Source: Aurantimonas coralicida
Lineage (GTDB): Bacteria; Pseudomonadota; Alphaproteobacteria; Rhizobiales; Rhizobiaceae
NCBI GenBank assembly: GCA_011050685.1
Contig: DRFF01000081.1
Location: forward strand, 1-39,866
Length of the DNA stretch: 39,866 nucleotides
Direction: 5' to 3'
Under the pieces are notes generated by a model that made no database searches, was not told the origin of the DNA, and saw only the letters and a program-made list of their open reading frames with translations. The position numbers and the translations under genes were made by a program. Shown here piece after piece: positions 1-8,777 of the stretch (position 1 is its first letter; every line of letters starts with the position of its first letter).

Positions 1-718
1 CCGCCTCGTCTTCGCTGCCGATCGCGCCCTTTTCACCGGCATGGGGGTTGAGGCCGGATACCGCCAGGCGCGGCGCCGGGATTCCCAAGCGCTCGCGATA
101 GTCGGCCGCGACAATCCGGCATGTCGTTTCGATGAGTTCGGCTGTCAGGCTGCCGGGAACCGCGGCGATGGGAATATGGATCGTCACGGGAACGCAGGAC
201 AGTTCCGGCCCGGTCAGGAGCATCACCGGGGTGAACGATGCACCGAGTCGTCTCCCGCAGAGATCGGCGAGATACTCGGTATGGCCGGGATGTCGAAACC
301 CGAAGTCGTATAGCGCTTTCTTGTCGATCGGGCCCGTGGCCAGCGCGGAGGCCTGACCTTCAAGAACCAGCGCCGTCGCCCGGTCGATCGCCTCGATCGT
401 GCCGGCCGCGTTGACGGGATCGACGACGCCGGGGGCTTCGAGATGACGGTTCACCAACGGGAGCACCGCCAGCGCGCCTGGCCGGATCGCTGCCATCTCG
501 GCAGGCGTCGCGATGGTGTGGATGTCCAGGTCATAGCCGAGGCGGTTTGCCCGTTCGGCCAGCATCACCGGATCGGCGAGGACGAAGAACGCAGGCAGTT
601 CGCGTCGGTGATGGAGATGAATCGCCAGCGCGATGTCGGGCCCCACCCCCGACGGTTCGCCCACAGTGACCGCGATCGGCGCGAGATGGGTCGAGGCCTG
701 TGTGGCCGGTGAACTCAT
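1..718 (-). CDS. pdxA: 4-hydroxythreonine-4-phosphate dehydrogenase (PdxA), C-terminus cut off
   Basis: Oxidises 4-phosphohydroxy-L-threonine in the deoxyxylulose-5-phosphate-dependent route to pyridoxal 5'-phosphate; cytoplasmic, metal- and NAD-dependent. The first ~239 residues are present; the rest lies beyond the window's left edge. Translation from the ATG at 718 gives MSSPATQASTHLAPIAVTVG, then the family's GEPSGVGPDI near the N-terminus, a PGHTEYLA segment in the middle, and GLNPHAGEKGAIGSEDE at the cut end, all characteristic of PdxA (family length about 330-345). The start codon overlaps the stop of the surA-like gene in an ATGA arrangement, so the two are translationally coupled at the end of the lptF-lptG-lptD-surA operon. 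This order is common in rhizobia. Confidence 0.93.
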   Translation of the reverse strand, partial: MSSPATQASTHLAPIAVTVGEPSGVGPDIALAIHLHHRRELPAFFVLADPVMLAERANRLGYDLDIHTIATPAEMAAIRPGALAVLPLVNRHLEAPGVVDPVNAAGTIEAIDRATALVLEGQASALATGPIDKKALYDFGFRHPGHTEYLADLCGRRLGASFTPVMLLTGPELSCVPVTIHIPIAAVPGSLTAELIETTCRIVAADYRERLGIPAPRLAVSGLNPHAGEKGAIGSEDEA

Positions 719-1659
719 CGGCGGACGATCCGGGCCTTACTCTTGAGTTCCTTGAGGAAGGCCGCATCTGGCTCGCCACCTTCGCCCAGCTTTTCCAGGT
801 CGCGCGACTGGAACACCATGGCCGCGGCGATATCGTCCGAAATGTTGCGGCTGTTGCAGACGGCGATGAACTCGACGCCGCGGTCGGTTTCCTTCACCGG
901 CGTCGTCCTGCCGACCGACGTGTTGATGATGTCGTCCTTCCAACGTGGCGGCAGTTCCGGCTGGGCAACGCGGCCGAGATCGCGCACGGTCACATCCCGC
1001 AGCGACTTGGCGACGTCGTAGGTCGACTCGCACGAGCGGAAGCGCGAGCGCATGCTGTTGGCCTCGCGCGTCCGCTTGCCGAGGAGCGATTTACGCTGAC
1101 CGTCAGGTACGACGAAAATGACTTGCTGCAGCGTGTATTCGGTGGTCGTCGGTTTCTTACCGCCCTGAGCGAGCATGCGCTGAACGACCTCCTGCTCGCT
1201 GAGCTTGTCGCTGGTCCGCAGCTTGGACTGGATCGCCTGACCCCAGCCCATCTGGACGCGGATGTAATCCTTGAAGGCGCTTGCGGAAAAACCGGCGCGC
1301 GTGAGCACTTCGCTCAATTGCGTCTGGTTCATTTTGTTATCCGCAGCGAATTTTCCGAACGCCTCTTCGACGGCGGCATCGGGGATGTTGATCCCGCGTC
1401 GCCGGATTTCCTGTTTCTTCAGTTCCTCGTCGATCAACTCGTCGGTCGCCTTTTGCGTGGCGTTGCCACCGACCCGGCGCAGTTTGAGGAAGGCCGCGCG
1501 CTGGCGGATCTGATAGGTCGTGATCGGTTGATTGTTGACGACGATGCTCACCTCGGACGCCGCCTGGGCTGGAGCCGCTGTGGCGGCAACCATTGTCGCG
1601 GACGCGGCAACAAGGGCCAGGGCAACCGCTGTATGGTTGATGAAATCGCGAACGGTCAT
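715..1659 (-). CDS. SurA-like periplasmic chaperone (SurA N-terminal / parvulin-like domain)
   Basis: 314-residue exported protein. Start chosen at the ATG at 1659 because it is preceded by an AAGGGAG ribosome site and opens a clean signal peptide (hydrophobic ALALVAASATMVAATAA, cleavage near AQA-AS); the same frame extends upstream to 1746 without support. The mature part begins with SEVSIVVNNQPITTYQIRQRAAF, the SurA N-terminal chaperone fold, followed by helices and a single C-terminal parvulin-like segment (LQQVIFVVP ... FIAVCNSR). E. coli SurA has two parvulin domains and is about 430 residues. The residue expected to be the parvulin His (R-H-I-L type motif) appears as Gln here, so isomerase activity is doubtful. 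Probable role: escort of outer-membrane proteins such as the neighbouring LptD. In operon with lptD (147-bp gap) and pdxA. Confidence 0.85.
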   Translation of the reverse strand: MTVRDFINHTAVALALVAASATMVAATAAPAQAASEVSIVVNNQPITTYQIRQRAAFLKLRRVGGNATQKATDELIDEELKKQEIRRRGINIPDAAVEEAFGKFAADNKMNQTQLSEVLTRAGFSASAFKDYIRVQMGWGQAIQSKLRTSDKLSEQEVVQRMLAQGGKKPTTTEYTLQQVIFVVPDGQRKSLLGKRTREANSMRSRFRSCESTYDVAKSLRDVTVRDLGRVAQPELPPRWKDDIINTSVGRTTPVKETDRGVEFIAVCNSRNISDDIAAAMVFQSRDLEKLGEGGEPDAAFLKELKSKARIVRR

Positions 1660-1806
1660 GGTCCGACCAACTCCCTTGATAATGGCGTGCAGGTACATTG
1701 GTACGTCACCTATAGCGAGGCTTTGGCGAAAGGATGGTGATGGCAAGTGCCTCGCGTGCCCCAGCGGCGAAGAGCGGCTCCGAATCTACGAAGGCCGGGT
1801 GCGGGA

Positions 1807-4215
1807 CTACTTCTCTTCACTCAGATCGTAGGATTGACTGAAATCGGAGATCGTTCGCAGGCCGACCTGGAACATCAGCGTCTTCGAATTCGACTCCTGC
1901 GTATAACGATCGATCGTATCGCTGTAGGAAACAAGCAGGCTGAAACATTCGTCGGCATACCCGATGCCGAACTTCTTTTCGACTACCGCGCTGTTTTCAA
2001 TGTCGTAGCCCAAAGCACCGGAAGCCGTCCAGTTTTCAGCGAATTTCAGGCTGCCTGAGGCCGTGACCTGGCTGCGATCGGAGATCGAACCATAGGTCGG
2101 CTGGGCCGCGATATTCGTGTAGGTGATCTGCGCGCTGGCCAGAGCTGAAGAATAGGAGCCGTAGACATCGCTTCGGCGCAAAGCGTAGTCGACCTCGTCG
2201 AACCGTCCCTGGGCACCGAATTCGAGCCCGATCGGCGTTCCGAAGGCCAAAGAGGTCACATAGTCGGAGCGGTCGGTCTCGAGGCCGGAATCAAAGCCCA
2301 CGAGCGCCAAATCGGTTTGGGCGAACGAATTGATTCCGCCCAGCTGGTAGGACTGCCCGACGACGGCATCGATTGTATAGCCGCTGTCCAGCGCTCCGGC
2401 ATAGCGCAAGCCGACATTGGCGCGGGTTCCGCCCTCGATCCTGTCGTAGCCGGAGAATTTGTCGAGCTGGAACAGATTTCCGGTGTTGAAGACGAGGCTT
2501 TGCGCGTCCTCGTTCGGAACGAAACCGATTTGGGTTTCATCCGGCCGAACCACGATTTGGCCGATGGGCTCGATCACATGCGAGGCGTTCGCGGTTTCGA
2601 TCAGATAGGGATAGCGCGCCTCGATCGCGGCCGTCGCCATGCCGCGCGCACCACTGTCGTTTATGCCAACCGATCCGAAGGACGTCGCGTAGTAATCTGA
2701 CTCCATGGTGGCTGTGTACAGGTCACCGCGCAAAGCCGCCGTGGGGCTGATGATCAGGCCCGACGACAACGTGTAAATATCGCTCCAAGTCGCATTCGCG
2801 GACGCCCGGGTGTAGTCGCCTTCAAGACCCGCATAACGTCCCAAATATTCATTGCATACCGTTCGCCCATCGACCTCGATGATGGCCGACGGCTTGCAAG
2901 CAAGCGATGCAGAATCCTCGTCCCGGTAGAGCGATGCGACATTGAGGTCGAGTTTCACTTCGCCGCCGAGCACGGATTCCTGCTCGATCCGCTCGTAATC
3001 GAAGGCGGGGGCAACGAGCGGCTGTGTGTCGTCCTGGTTGGGATTCACCGACTGATAATCGAATTTCTGACCGCGTAGGTCGAAATAGCTCTGGTCGCCA
3101 AGGCCGGTCAGGTAGATTTCCGACGTATGCAAGGTCGAACCGAAATTCGCGATGTCGTAGGTGGCCGAGAAGTTCTCATCCGATTGCAGGAGAATGTCCC
3201 AACCGACGGTCCAACGCTCGTTCAGCGCGAAGCGCCCCGTCGTGCCAATCATGCCGCGGTCGGTGTTGGCGAAATCGGGGGTGGTGTAGGAGGCGGTATT
3301 CTTGTCGGCAAAAGCACCGGGATCCTGCTGGATGATTCCCGCCGTCTGCAGAGTGAAAAAGCCGTTGCTGACTGCCTGGCGATATTCGGCCTCGGCCAGG
3401 AAGCCCTGCTTTGTGTAGTAGGTGCCCGCGACCGTGACGTCCTTGTCGTCGGACAGCGCGATGAAATACGGCACGCGCAGCCCGTAGCCCAGTTCCTCGG
3501 ACGAACGGAAAGCCGGCGTCAGAAACCCGGATTTGCGTTTGACCGTCGGGTCCGGGGACTGGAAATAGGGCAGGTAAGCGATCGGGGCGCCGAAGAATTC
3601 GAAGCGCGCGCCATAATAGCGGATCTCTTTCTCGGTCTGGTCCCAGACAATCTTGCGCGCCTTCACCTGCCAGAGCGGCGCCCGATCCGGATGCGCCCGG
3701 CATGCCTCGCACGCCGTATAGACGCCTTGCTGGAATGTCGTGACGCTGCCGTCGCGCCGGACCGCCTCGGTTGCGGCGAAGCGCGTGTTGTCGGGCGCCT
3801 CGATCCGCAGCGCCTTGACGAAGCCATCGCGGAAATCGTCGGTGATGTCGATCGTGTCCGCGTAGAGCTTATTGCCGTCAGGCTGTTGCAATTCGACATC
3901 GCCGGACGCGACCAGCCGACGGGTCTTCTGGTCGTAGACGACTTGGCGGGCGACCAGCTTGTAGGATCCGTAGTCGATCTGGACGCCGCCGGAAGCCGTT
4001 ACGACCGAGCTGTCGCTGTCATAGGTAACCGTATCGGCTTCGAGAAACATCTGCGCCCCATCGGGAGCAGCAATGTCCGTCGGAAGTGTCGATTGAGCAT
4101 ACGCGAGCGTGCCAGCGAAACCGAGGCCGCAAGCGGCCGTTCCCAACAGAAGAAAGGCTTTCAGATGCGACCGGGTCCCCCCCAGTCGTCCGCGATCGGT
4201 CCCCCTCGCACTCAT
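1807..4215 (-). CDS. lptD: LPS-assembly protein LptD
   Basis: Outer-membrane beta-barrel that inserts lipopolysaccharide into the outer leaflet, the terminal part of the Lpt bridge. 802 residues, a normal family size. A signal peptide (residues about 18-40, ending ...AGTLAYAQS) precedes an OstA/LptA-like periplasmic beta-jellyroll (ADTVTYDSDSSVVTASGGVQ, LVASGDVELQQPDGNKLYAD), then the C-terminal LptD barrel, which opens with the conserved YLPYFQSPDPTVKRKSGFL stretch near residues 210-230. Four cysteines lie in two close pairs (TACEAC; ACKPS...TVCNE), so the disulfide pattern differs in position from E. coli but pairing is plausible. It starts 3 nt after the lptG stop, so co-translation with lptF and lptG is very likely. 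All three encode parts of one transport machine. Confidence 0.96.
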   Translation of the reverse strand: MSARGTDRGRLGGTRSHLKAFLLLGTAACGLGFAGTLAYAQSTLPTDIAAPDGAQMFLEADTVTYDSDSSVVTASGGVQIDYGSYKLVARQVVYDQKTRRLVASGDVELQQPDGNKLYADTIDITDDFRDGFVKALRIEAPDNTRFAATEAVRRDGSVTTFQQGVYTACEACRAHPDRAPLWQVKARKIVWDQTEKEIRYYGARFEFFGAPIAYLPYFQSPDPTVKRKSGFLTPAFRSSEELGYGLRVPYFIALSDDKDVTVAGTYYTKQGFLAEAEYRQAVSNGFFTLQTAGIIQQDPGAFADKNTASYTTPDFANTDRGMIGTTGRFALNERWTVGWDILLQSDENFSATYDIANFGSTLHTSEIYLTGLGDQSYFDLRGQKFDYQSVNPNQDDTQPLVAPAFDYERIEQESVLGGEVKLDLNVASLYRDEDSASLACKPSAIIEVDGRTVCNEYLGRYAGLEGDYTRASANATWSDIYTLSSGLIISPTAALRGDLYTATMESDYYATSFGSVGINDSGARGMATAAIEARYPYLIETANASHVIEPIGQIVVRPDETQIGFVPNEDAQSLVFNTGNLFQLDKFSGYDRIEGGTRANVGLRYAGALDSGYTIDAVVGQSYQLGGINSFAQTDLALVGFDSGLETDRSDYVTSLAFGTPIGLEFGAQGRFDEVDYALRRSDVYGSYSSALASAQITYTNIAAQPTYGSISDRSQVTASGSLKFAENWTASGALGYDIENSAVVEKKFGIGYADECFSLLVSYSDTIDRYTQESNSKTLMFQVGLRTISDFSQSYDLSEEK

Positions 4216-4218
4216 GAC

Positions 4219-5301
4219 TCAGCCATCCTCTTGATGGAGCAGGATCGTTACCCCAACCAGTCCTGCCGCTAGGACCGGAAACCAGGCGGCAATTACAGGC
4301 GGAACCACCGAGTTGCTACCCAGGGCTTTCGCCAGAAACGTCACGACGTACAGCACGAAACCGGCCAATACGCCACCTGCTATCGTCCTACCAGATTGGC
4401 CGGTCCGCGAAAACCTCGTTGCCACGGTCGCGGCGAGCAAGGTCATAGCGATGAACAGCGCCGGCTGGGCGACCAGGGTATTGTACTGCATCGAAAATGC
4501 CATGGAGTTAAAGCCAAGGCTCGCCGCCACGTTTATCTTCGATCCGAGCTCCCAGATCGAGATCGCCTCCGGGTCGGCAAGACGTTGCTCGATATATTCG
4601 GGCTTGAGACTGGTCGGAAGCCGATAGCTTGCTGGATACTCCGGTGTGCGGCCGATGCGCGTGATGCGCGGTTCTTCGAGGATCCATGCTCCGTCGGTCA
4701 GGGTGGCGCGGGGAGCATCGATGCGATCGCGCACAATTCCGTCATCGCCCAGCACGAACGCCGTCACGCCGCCCAGGAGCGCGCCGTTACGCGCCACCGT
4801 CGTCGCGCCGAGTATCGAGCTGATTCCTTCGCTGCTCTGCCTCAGCCACGGGACGCGGTCGGAATCGTCGGCGAGCGCCGTGCCGTCGGACATGGCCTGC
4901 ATGTCCTGGGCGAGAGACTTCGTATAGGCCGACAGTGGATTGTAGACGAAGGTGGCCGCGAGGCCGATGAGCAGGGAGCCGGCTGCGAAAGGGATCAGAA
5001 TCTGCCAGATCGACACGCCCGAGGCGCGGGCGACGACGAGCTCAAGCCGGCGATTGAGTGTCAGCAGCGTGTACACCGATGAGAACAGGATAATGAAAGG
5101 AAATGCCTGGCCGATAAATGAGGGGACGCGCAACGCCGAAAACAGGGCCACCGCTCCGACGCCCACATCCGGGAGGCCGCCCCGCCGACTGATCTCGATC
5201 ATATCGATCAGATAGATCAGCGCGAAGACGGCAAGCAGCGTCGACAGGAAGCTGACCACGTAAAGTCGGAAGAAATAACGGTTCAAAGTCCAGTTGGTCA
5301 T
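4219..5301 (-). CDS. lptG: LPS export ABC transporter permease LptG
   Basis: Inner-membrane permease that with LptF and the LptB ATPase extracts LPS and pushes it along the Lpt bridge. 360 residues from the ATG at 5301 (MTNWTLNRYFFRLYVVSFL), a typical YjgP/YjgQ family length. Several membrane helices cluster at the N-terminus (FLSTLLAVFALIYLIDMI and following) and C-terminus (ending VIAAWFPVLAAGLVGVTILL) and flank a periplasmic jellyroll. The frame stays open upstream to 5730, but that part overlaps lptF out of frame and has no family similarity. The chosen start overlaps the lptF stop as ATGA, which is decisive. Part of the lptF-lptG-lptD-surA-pdxA operon. Confidence 0.95.
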   Translation of the reverse strand: MTNWTLNRYFFRLYVVSFLSTLLAVFALIYLIDMIEISRRGGLPDVGVGAVALFSALRVPSFIGQAFPFIILFSSVYTLLTLNRRLELVVARASGVSIWQILIPFAAGSLLIGLAATFVYNPLSAYTKSLAQDMQAMSDGTALADDSDRVPWLRQSSEGISSILGATTVARNGALLGGVTAFVLGDDGIVRDRIDAPRATLTDGAWILEEPRITRIGRTPEYPASYRLPTSLKPEYIEQRLADPEAISIWELGSKINVAASLGFNSMAFSMQYNTLVAQPALFIAMTLLAATVATRFSRTGQSGRTIAGGVLAGFVLYVVTFLAKALGSNSVVPPVIAAWFPVLAAGLVGVTILLHQEDG

Positions 5302-6491
5302 CGTCCGGCGGCGCCCCGCGCTGACTGGCGAAACGGCATCCAAGGCCCGATCGCCGCACCGATTCGATATGACGCGTTGGCGAACTTTTCGAAGAGCGAC
5401 CAGCGGGACAGATTGAAATCGCGCATGATCAGGACGGCGTTCAGGGCGATGGCGCTCAGCGGTAGCGCATATGTCACCAGGATCCAGGCGTAGCTCTCTT
5501 CGATCAGCGATAGCGTCACGAAGCCGATCGCCTTCAGACCCAGGCCGCCGATCAGCCCAAGGGCCATCGCCGGCCCGGTACCTTGCCGATTGGTGCGCGG
5601 CTGGCCGGCGACCACCACCGCCCATAACGCGAAGGCCAAAGCGTAAAGCCAGTTCGTCATCCGGTCCGTCAATTCCTCCGTCAGGACGGAGGGCCGAGTC
5701 TGGGAGAGCGTATCGTTCGGGTCGGGCCAAATCAGCGCGAAAGTGCTCCGCTCGGACGCCCGGATCCAGTCGCCTTGCGTGGCGGGTTTCAGCTCTGCAA
5801 GGTCAAAAGCATAGGTCTGAAACTCGATCACGGAGATCCCGCCATCGGATTTGCTCCGGCGATGCAATTGACCGTCGTAGAGCAGGAGCAGCGATTGGTC
5901 GTCCTGCTTGAGGATTTTTGCCTTGCGGGCGAAATAGGTCAGATCGGTCGTCTCGTCGCGCGTATCGGCAATGACGAGACTTTCGACGGTCGAGCCCCGC
6001 GCGGCGCCGATGCTGACCACGAGCCCGGGTTGCACCCGTTCGAACCGGCCCGGCTGCAGAAACAGCGTAATGGTGTCGGCATTGATCGAGCGGATTCCGT
6101 TTTGAAAGGCGCTCGCCGAGGCTGGGCCGATGATGTGGGCGATAAACAAAATAAGCAGTCCGCCGATCAAGCCGAGCGCGATAATGGGTTTGGCTATCAC
6201 CGATTGTGAGGCGCCAGACGCGGCAATGACCGGACGTTCCGAGTCGGTGTTCAGCGAGTTCAGTGCCTGGATCGTGCCGATGAGGACCGCGAATGGGACC
6301 ACCCCGGCTGTCAAATCTGGAAGCAGCATCAGGGCGATCCAGAAAATGTTGCCCGCAGCCGATGCGCTGGTCTTGATGATATCGATGCGGGCCAGCGCCT
6401 GCACGATCCAGACGATCAACACCAACGACGCCAGAGAAGCTGCGGCATAGGTAATGGCGCGTTTGAAGAGATATCGTTCGAGGAGCGTCAT
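5298..6491 (-). CDS. lptF: LPS export ABC transporter permease LptF
   Basis: Partner permease of LptG in the LptB2FG lipopolysaccharide extractor. 397 residues. It begins MTLLERYLFKRAITYAAAS, a typical LptF opening, followed by membrane helices (SLVLIVWIVQAL; FWIALMLLPDLTAGVVPFAVLIGTIQAL; IALGLIGGLLILFIAHIIG). The periplasmic central domain follows (residues about 130-270), then three C-terminal helices (LYALAFALWAVVVAG; MALGLIGGLGLKAIGFVTLSLI; WILVTYALPLSAIALNAVLIM). First gene of the operon; the 255-bp gap to pepA must hold divergent promoters for the two directions. Its stop overlaps the lptG start by 4 nt. Confidence 0.95.
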   Translation of the reverse strand: MTLLERYLFKRAITYAAASLASLVLIVWIVQALARIDIIKTSASAAGNIFWIALMLLPDLTAGVVPFAVLIGTIQALNSLNTDSERPVIAASGASQSVIAKPIIALGLIGGLLILFIAHIIGPASASAFQNGIRSINADTITLFLQPGRFERVQPGLVVSIGAARGSTVESLVIADTRDETTDLTYFARKAKILKQDDQSLLLLYDGQLHRRSKSDGGISVIEFQTYAFDLAELKPATQGDWIRASERSTFALIWPDPNDTLSQTRPSVLTEELTDRMTNWLYALAFALWAVVVAGQPRTNRQGTGPAMALGLIGGLGLKAIGFVTLSLIEESYAWILVTYALPLSAIALNAVLIMRDFNLSRWSLFEKFANASYRIGAAIGPWMPFRQSARGAAGR

Positions 6492-6661
6492 GAGACTCGC
6501 GCGTTACAAGGTGCCGCCCGATGGCATCACTCTTGGTCTTTTAGCGTCCGAGGCTGACCGGAAGCCGGACGATGCCCCTCCAATGACAGTAGCAGCTTGG
6601 CTAAAGAAGGGCGAAGGACTGTGGTTAACGTCGTGTAACGGCTGCGATCGCTCTTGCAAAG

Positions 6662-6684
6662 CCTATGGTCGGGACCATCATAGG
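6662..6684. promoter_or_regulatory. Inverted repeat in the lptF/pepA divergent spacer, next to a candidate pepA promoter
   Basis: ATGGTC-GG-GACCAT at 6665-6678 is a perfect inverted repeat; the arms extend to CCTATGGT and ACCATcATAGG with one unpaired base. It follows a TTGCAA hexamer at 6654-6659 and overlaps the place where a -10 element would lie at 17-18 bp spacing (ATCATA/TCATAG, a poor match). It sits about 70 bp before the pepA start. An operator or a transcript hairpin are both possible; no regulator can be named. Confidence 0.3.
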
Positions 6685-6746
6685 GGCGAGCGATACAACC
6701 GCTGCTGCCGACCCGGTCCAGTCAGGACAATCTTCCAGGAGTTTTC

Positions 6747-8252
6747 ATGGCCACTCTTCCAACGATCGAATTCGTCTCGCGCGATGCAACGCCCAAAGGC
6801 GTCATGGTTGTGCTGGCCGGGAAAGCGGGAGCGCTGGCCGATGGCATCGATGCCCCGGTGAAGGCGCTGGTGGAGAAGGCCGCGAAGGTCGCAAAATTTA
6901 AAGGTAAGTCGCTGGCCACGCTGGATCTTCTGGCGCCAGGCGAGGTGGCTGTCGATCGCCTGTTGGTCGTCGGCACCCATTCCGACAAGGCGCTGGTGGA
7001 AGAGGATTGGCTGAAGATTGGCGGGGTGATTGCCGCGAAGACCAAGGGCGCCGAAGCCGTCACCGTGCGCTGCGAACGGCCCGCAGGAGAATCTGTCAGC
7101 GCGGAGAACGCCGCGACCCTGGCGGTCGGCGCGACATTGCGATCCTACGATTTCGATCTCTACAAGACCAAGAAGCCGAAGAAAGACGAGGAGCCTGAGG
7201 AGCCCGACGTTGTGACGCGGATCGCGATCGCCGTCGAGGATCCCGATGCGGCAAGGGCCGCCTACCAGGTCGCGGAAGCAGTTGCCGCGGGGACGATGCT
7301 CGCCCGCGATTTCGTCAACGAGCCGGCCAATACTCTCGGACCGGTCGAATTCGTCGACCGCATCGCGGCGCTTGGTGAACACGGACTCGAGGTCGAGATC
7401 CTGACCGAAAAGGAAATGCGCGATCTGAAGATGGATGCGCTTCTCGGCGTTGCGCAGGGCTCGCCCCGCCCGCCGCGATTGGCAATCATGCGCTGGAACG
7501 GCGGTCCCGAGGGCGAGGCGCCGATCGCCTTCGTAGGGAAGGGCGTCGTCTTCGACACCGGTGGCATTTCGATTAAGCCCTCCGCGTCGATGGAAGACAT
7601 GAAGGGCGATATGGGTGGCGCGGCGGCAGTCACTGGCCTGATGCGGGCACTCGCCGGCCGCAAAGCCAAGGTCAATGCCATCGGCATCGTCGGGCTGGTC
7701 GAAAATGCCGTCGATGGCAACGCCCAGCGCCCCGGCGACATCGTCAAGGCGATGTCCGGCACCACGATAGAGGTCCTCAACACCGACGCCGAGGGGCGCT
7801 TGGTGCTGGCTGACGCGCTCTGGTACTGTCAGGACCGGTTCAAGCCCAAATTCATGGTCGACCTCGCCACTCTGACCGGGGCGATCATCGTGGCGCTCGG
7901 CAATCATCATGCCGGGCTCTTCTCCAACAATGACGAACTCGCCGAGCGCTTGACGGCTGCCGGGAGGACGTCAGGGGAGAAGGTCTGGCGACTGCCGCTT
8001 GCTCCCGAATATGACAAGATGATCGAAGGCAAATTTGCCGATATCAAGAATATCGGCGGCGGTCGCGCTGCCGGATCGGTCACCGCGGCGCAGTTCTTGC
8101 AGCGCTTCGTTAACGACGTTCCCTGGGCGCATCTCGACATCGCCGGCACCGCGATGGGCTCGCCGTCCAACGAATACAACCAGTCCTGGGCGTCGGGCTA
8201 CGGCGTCCGGCTGCTCAACCAGCTCGTCGCCGATCACTACCAGTCACAATAG
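6747..8252 (+). CDS. pepA: Leucyl aminopeptidase (M17 family)
   Basis: Dimetal hexameric aminopeptidase that removes N-terminal residues from peptides in the cytoplasm; in E. coli PepA also binds DNA. 501 residues, the standard length. An N-terminal regulatory domain (about 1-180) is followed by the catalytic domain, with the metal and active-site segment [20 protein letters not shown] near residues 268-287 and the family signature NTDAEGRL at residues 345-352. A CAGGAG ribosome site lies 6 nt before the ATG at 6747. A Lys/Glu-rich linker ([16 protein letters not shown]) sits between the domains, near residues 143-158. holC follows after 24 bp, so the two are probably cotranscribed. Confidence 0.97.
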   Translation: MATLPTIEFVSRDATPKGVMVVLAGKAGALADGIDAPVKALVEKAAKVAKFKGKSLATLDLLAPGEVAVDRLLVVGTHSDKALVEEDWLKIGGVIAAKTKGAEAVTVRCERPAGESVSAENAATLAVGATLRSYDFDLYKTKKPKKDEEPEEPDVVTRIAIAVEDPDAARAAYQVAEAVAAGTMLARDFVNEPANTLGPVEFVDRIAALGEHGLEVEILTEKEMRDLKMDALLGVAQGSPRPPRLAIMRWNGGPEGEAPIAFVGKGVVFDTGGISIKPSASMEDMKGDMGGAAAVTGLMRALAGRKAKVNAIGIVGLVENAVDGNAQRPGDIVKAMSGTTIEVLNTDAEGRLVLADALWYCQDRFKPKFMVDLATLTGAIIVALGNHHAGLFSNNDELAERLTAAGRTSGEKVWRLPLAPEYDKMIEGKFADIKNIGGGRAAGSVTAAQFLQRFVNDVPWAHLDIAGTAMGSPSNEYNQSWASGYGVRLLNQLVADHYQSQ

Positions 8253-8276
8253 GATGGGTCGGGTTTAGAGCATCGG

Positions 8277-8729
8277 ATGACCGAAATCCTGTTCTACCAT
8301 CTGACGGAAAGTCGCCTCGAGGACGCCCTGCCGGGCCTTCTCGAGCGAAGCTTGGCCAAGGGTTGGCGCGTCGTCGTCCAGTTCGCCAGCGAGGAGCGTC
8401 GCGATGCTCTCGATCACCATCTTTGGGTCTATCGGGACGAGAGCTTTCTGCCGCACGGCAGCGATGCCGACGGCTCCGGCGCGCTGCAGCCGATCCTGCT
8501 GACGGTCGAGGCGGGCCAGGAGGGCAACGATCCGCATGTGCGGTTCCTGGTCGAGGGCGCGAAACCTGCCGCGCTCGATCGCTATGTCCGCGTGGTCTAT
8601 CTCTTCGATGGCCATGACGAAGATCAGATCGCCCGGGCGCGGGAGCGCTGGAAGGCCGAGAAAGCTGCCGGCCACGACATCACCTATTGGCAGCAGACCG
8701 ACGGGGGCGGGTGGGTCAAGAAGGCGTAG
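8277..8729 (+). CDS. holC: DNA polymerase III subunit chi (HolC)
   Basis: Accessory subunit of the replicative clamp loader; chi links the holoenzyme to single-strand-binding protein. 150 residues, normal for the family. Visible family features are the opening MTEILFYHLTESRLEDALPGLLE, the WRVVVQFASEERRDALDHHLWVYRDESFLPH stretch near residues 30-62, the LVEGAKPAALDRYVRVVYLFDG core, and the C-terminal helix with ARERWKAEKAAGHDITYWQQ. It lies 24 bp downstream of pepA in the usual pepA-holC pair and converges on the ABC-F gene. The 48 bp between the two stops hold no clear terminator. Confidence 0.93.
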   Translation: MTEILFYHLTESRLEDALPGLLERSLAKGWRVVVQFASEERRDALDHHLWVYRDESFLPHGSDADGSGALQPILLTVEAGQEGNDPHVRFLVEGAKPAALDRYVRVVYLFDGHDEDQIARARERWKAEKAAGHDITYWQQTDGGGWVKKA

Positions 8730-8777
8730 TGCGTCCGCTCGACGACTGCCGATCTCACACGCTTCGGACTATAGCCA

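Noticed and set aside
5302-5730. N-terminal extension of lptG to 5730
   Set aside because: This part overlaps lptF out of frame, and its translation does not resemble the permease family. The ATGA-coupled start at 5301 is far better.
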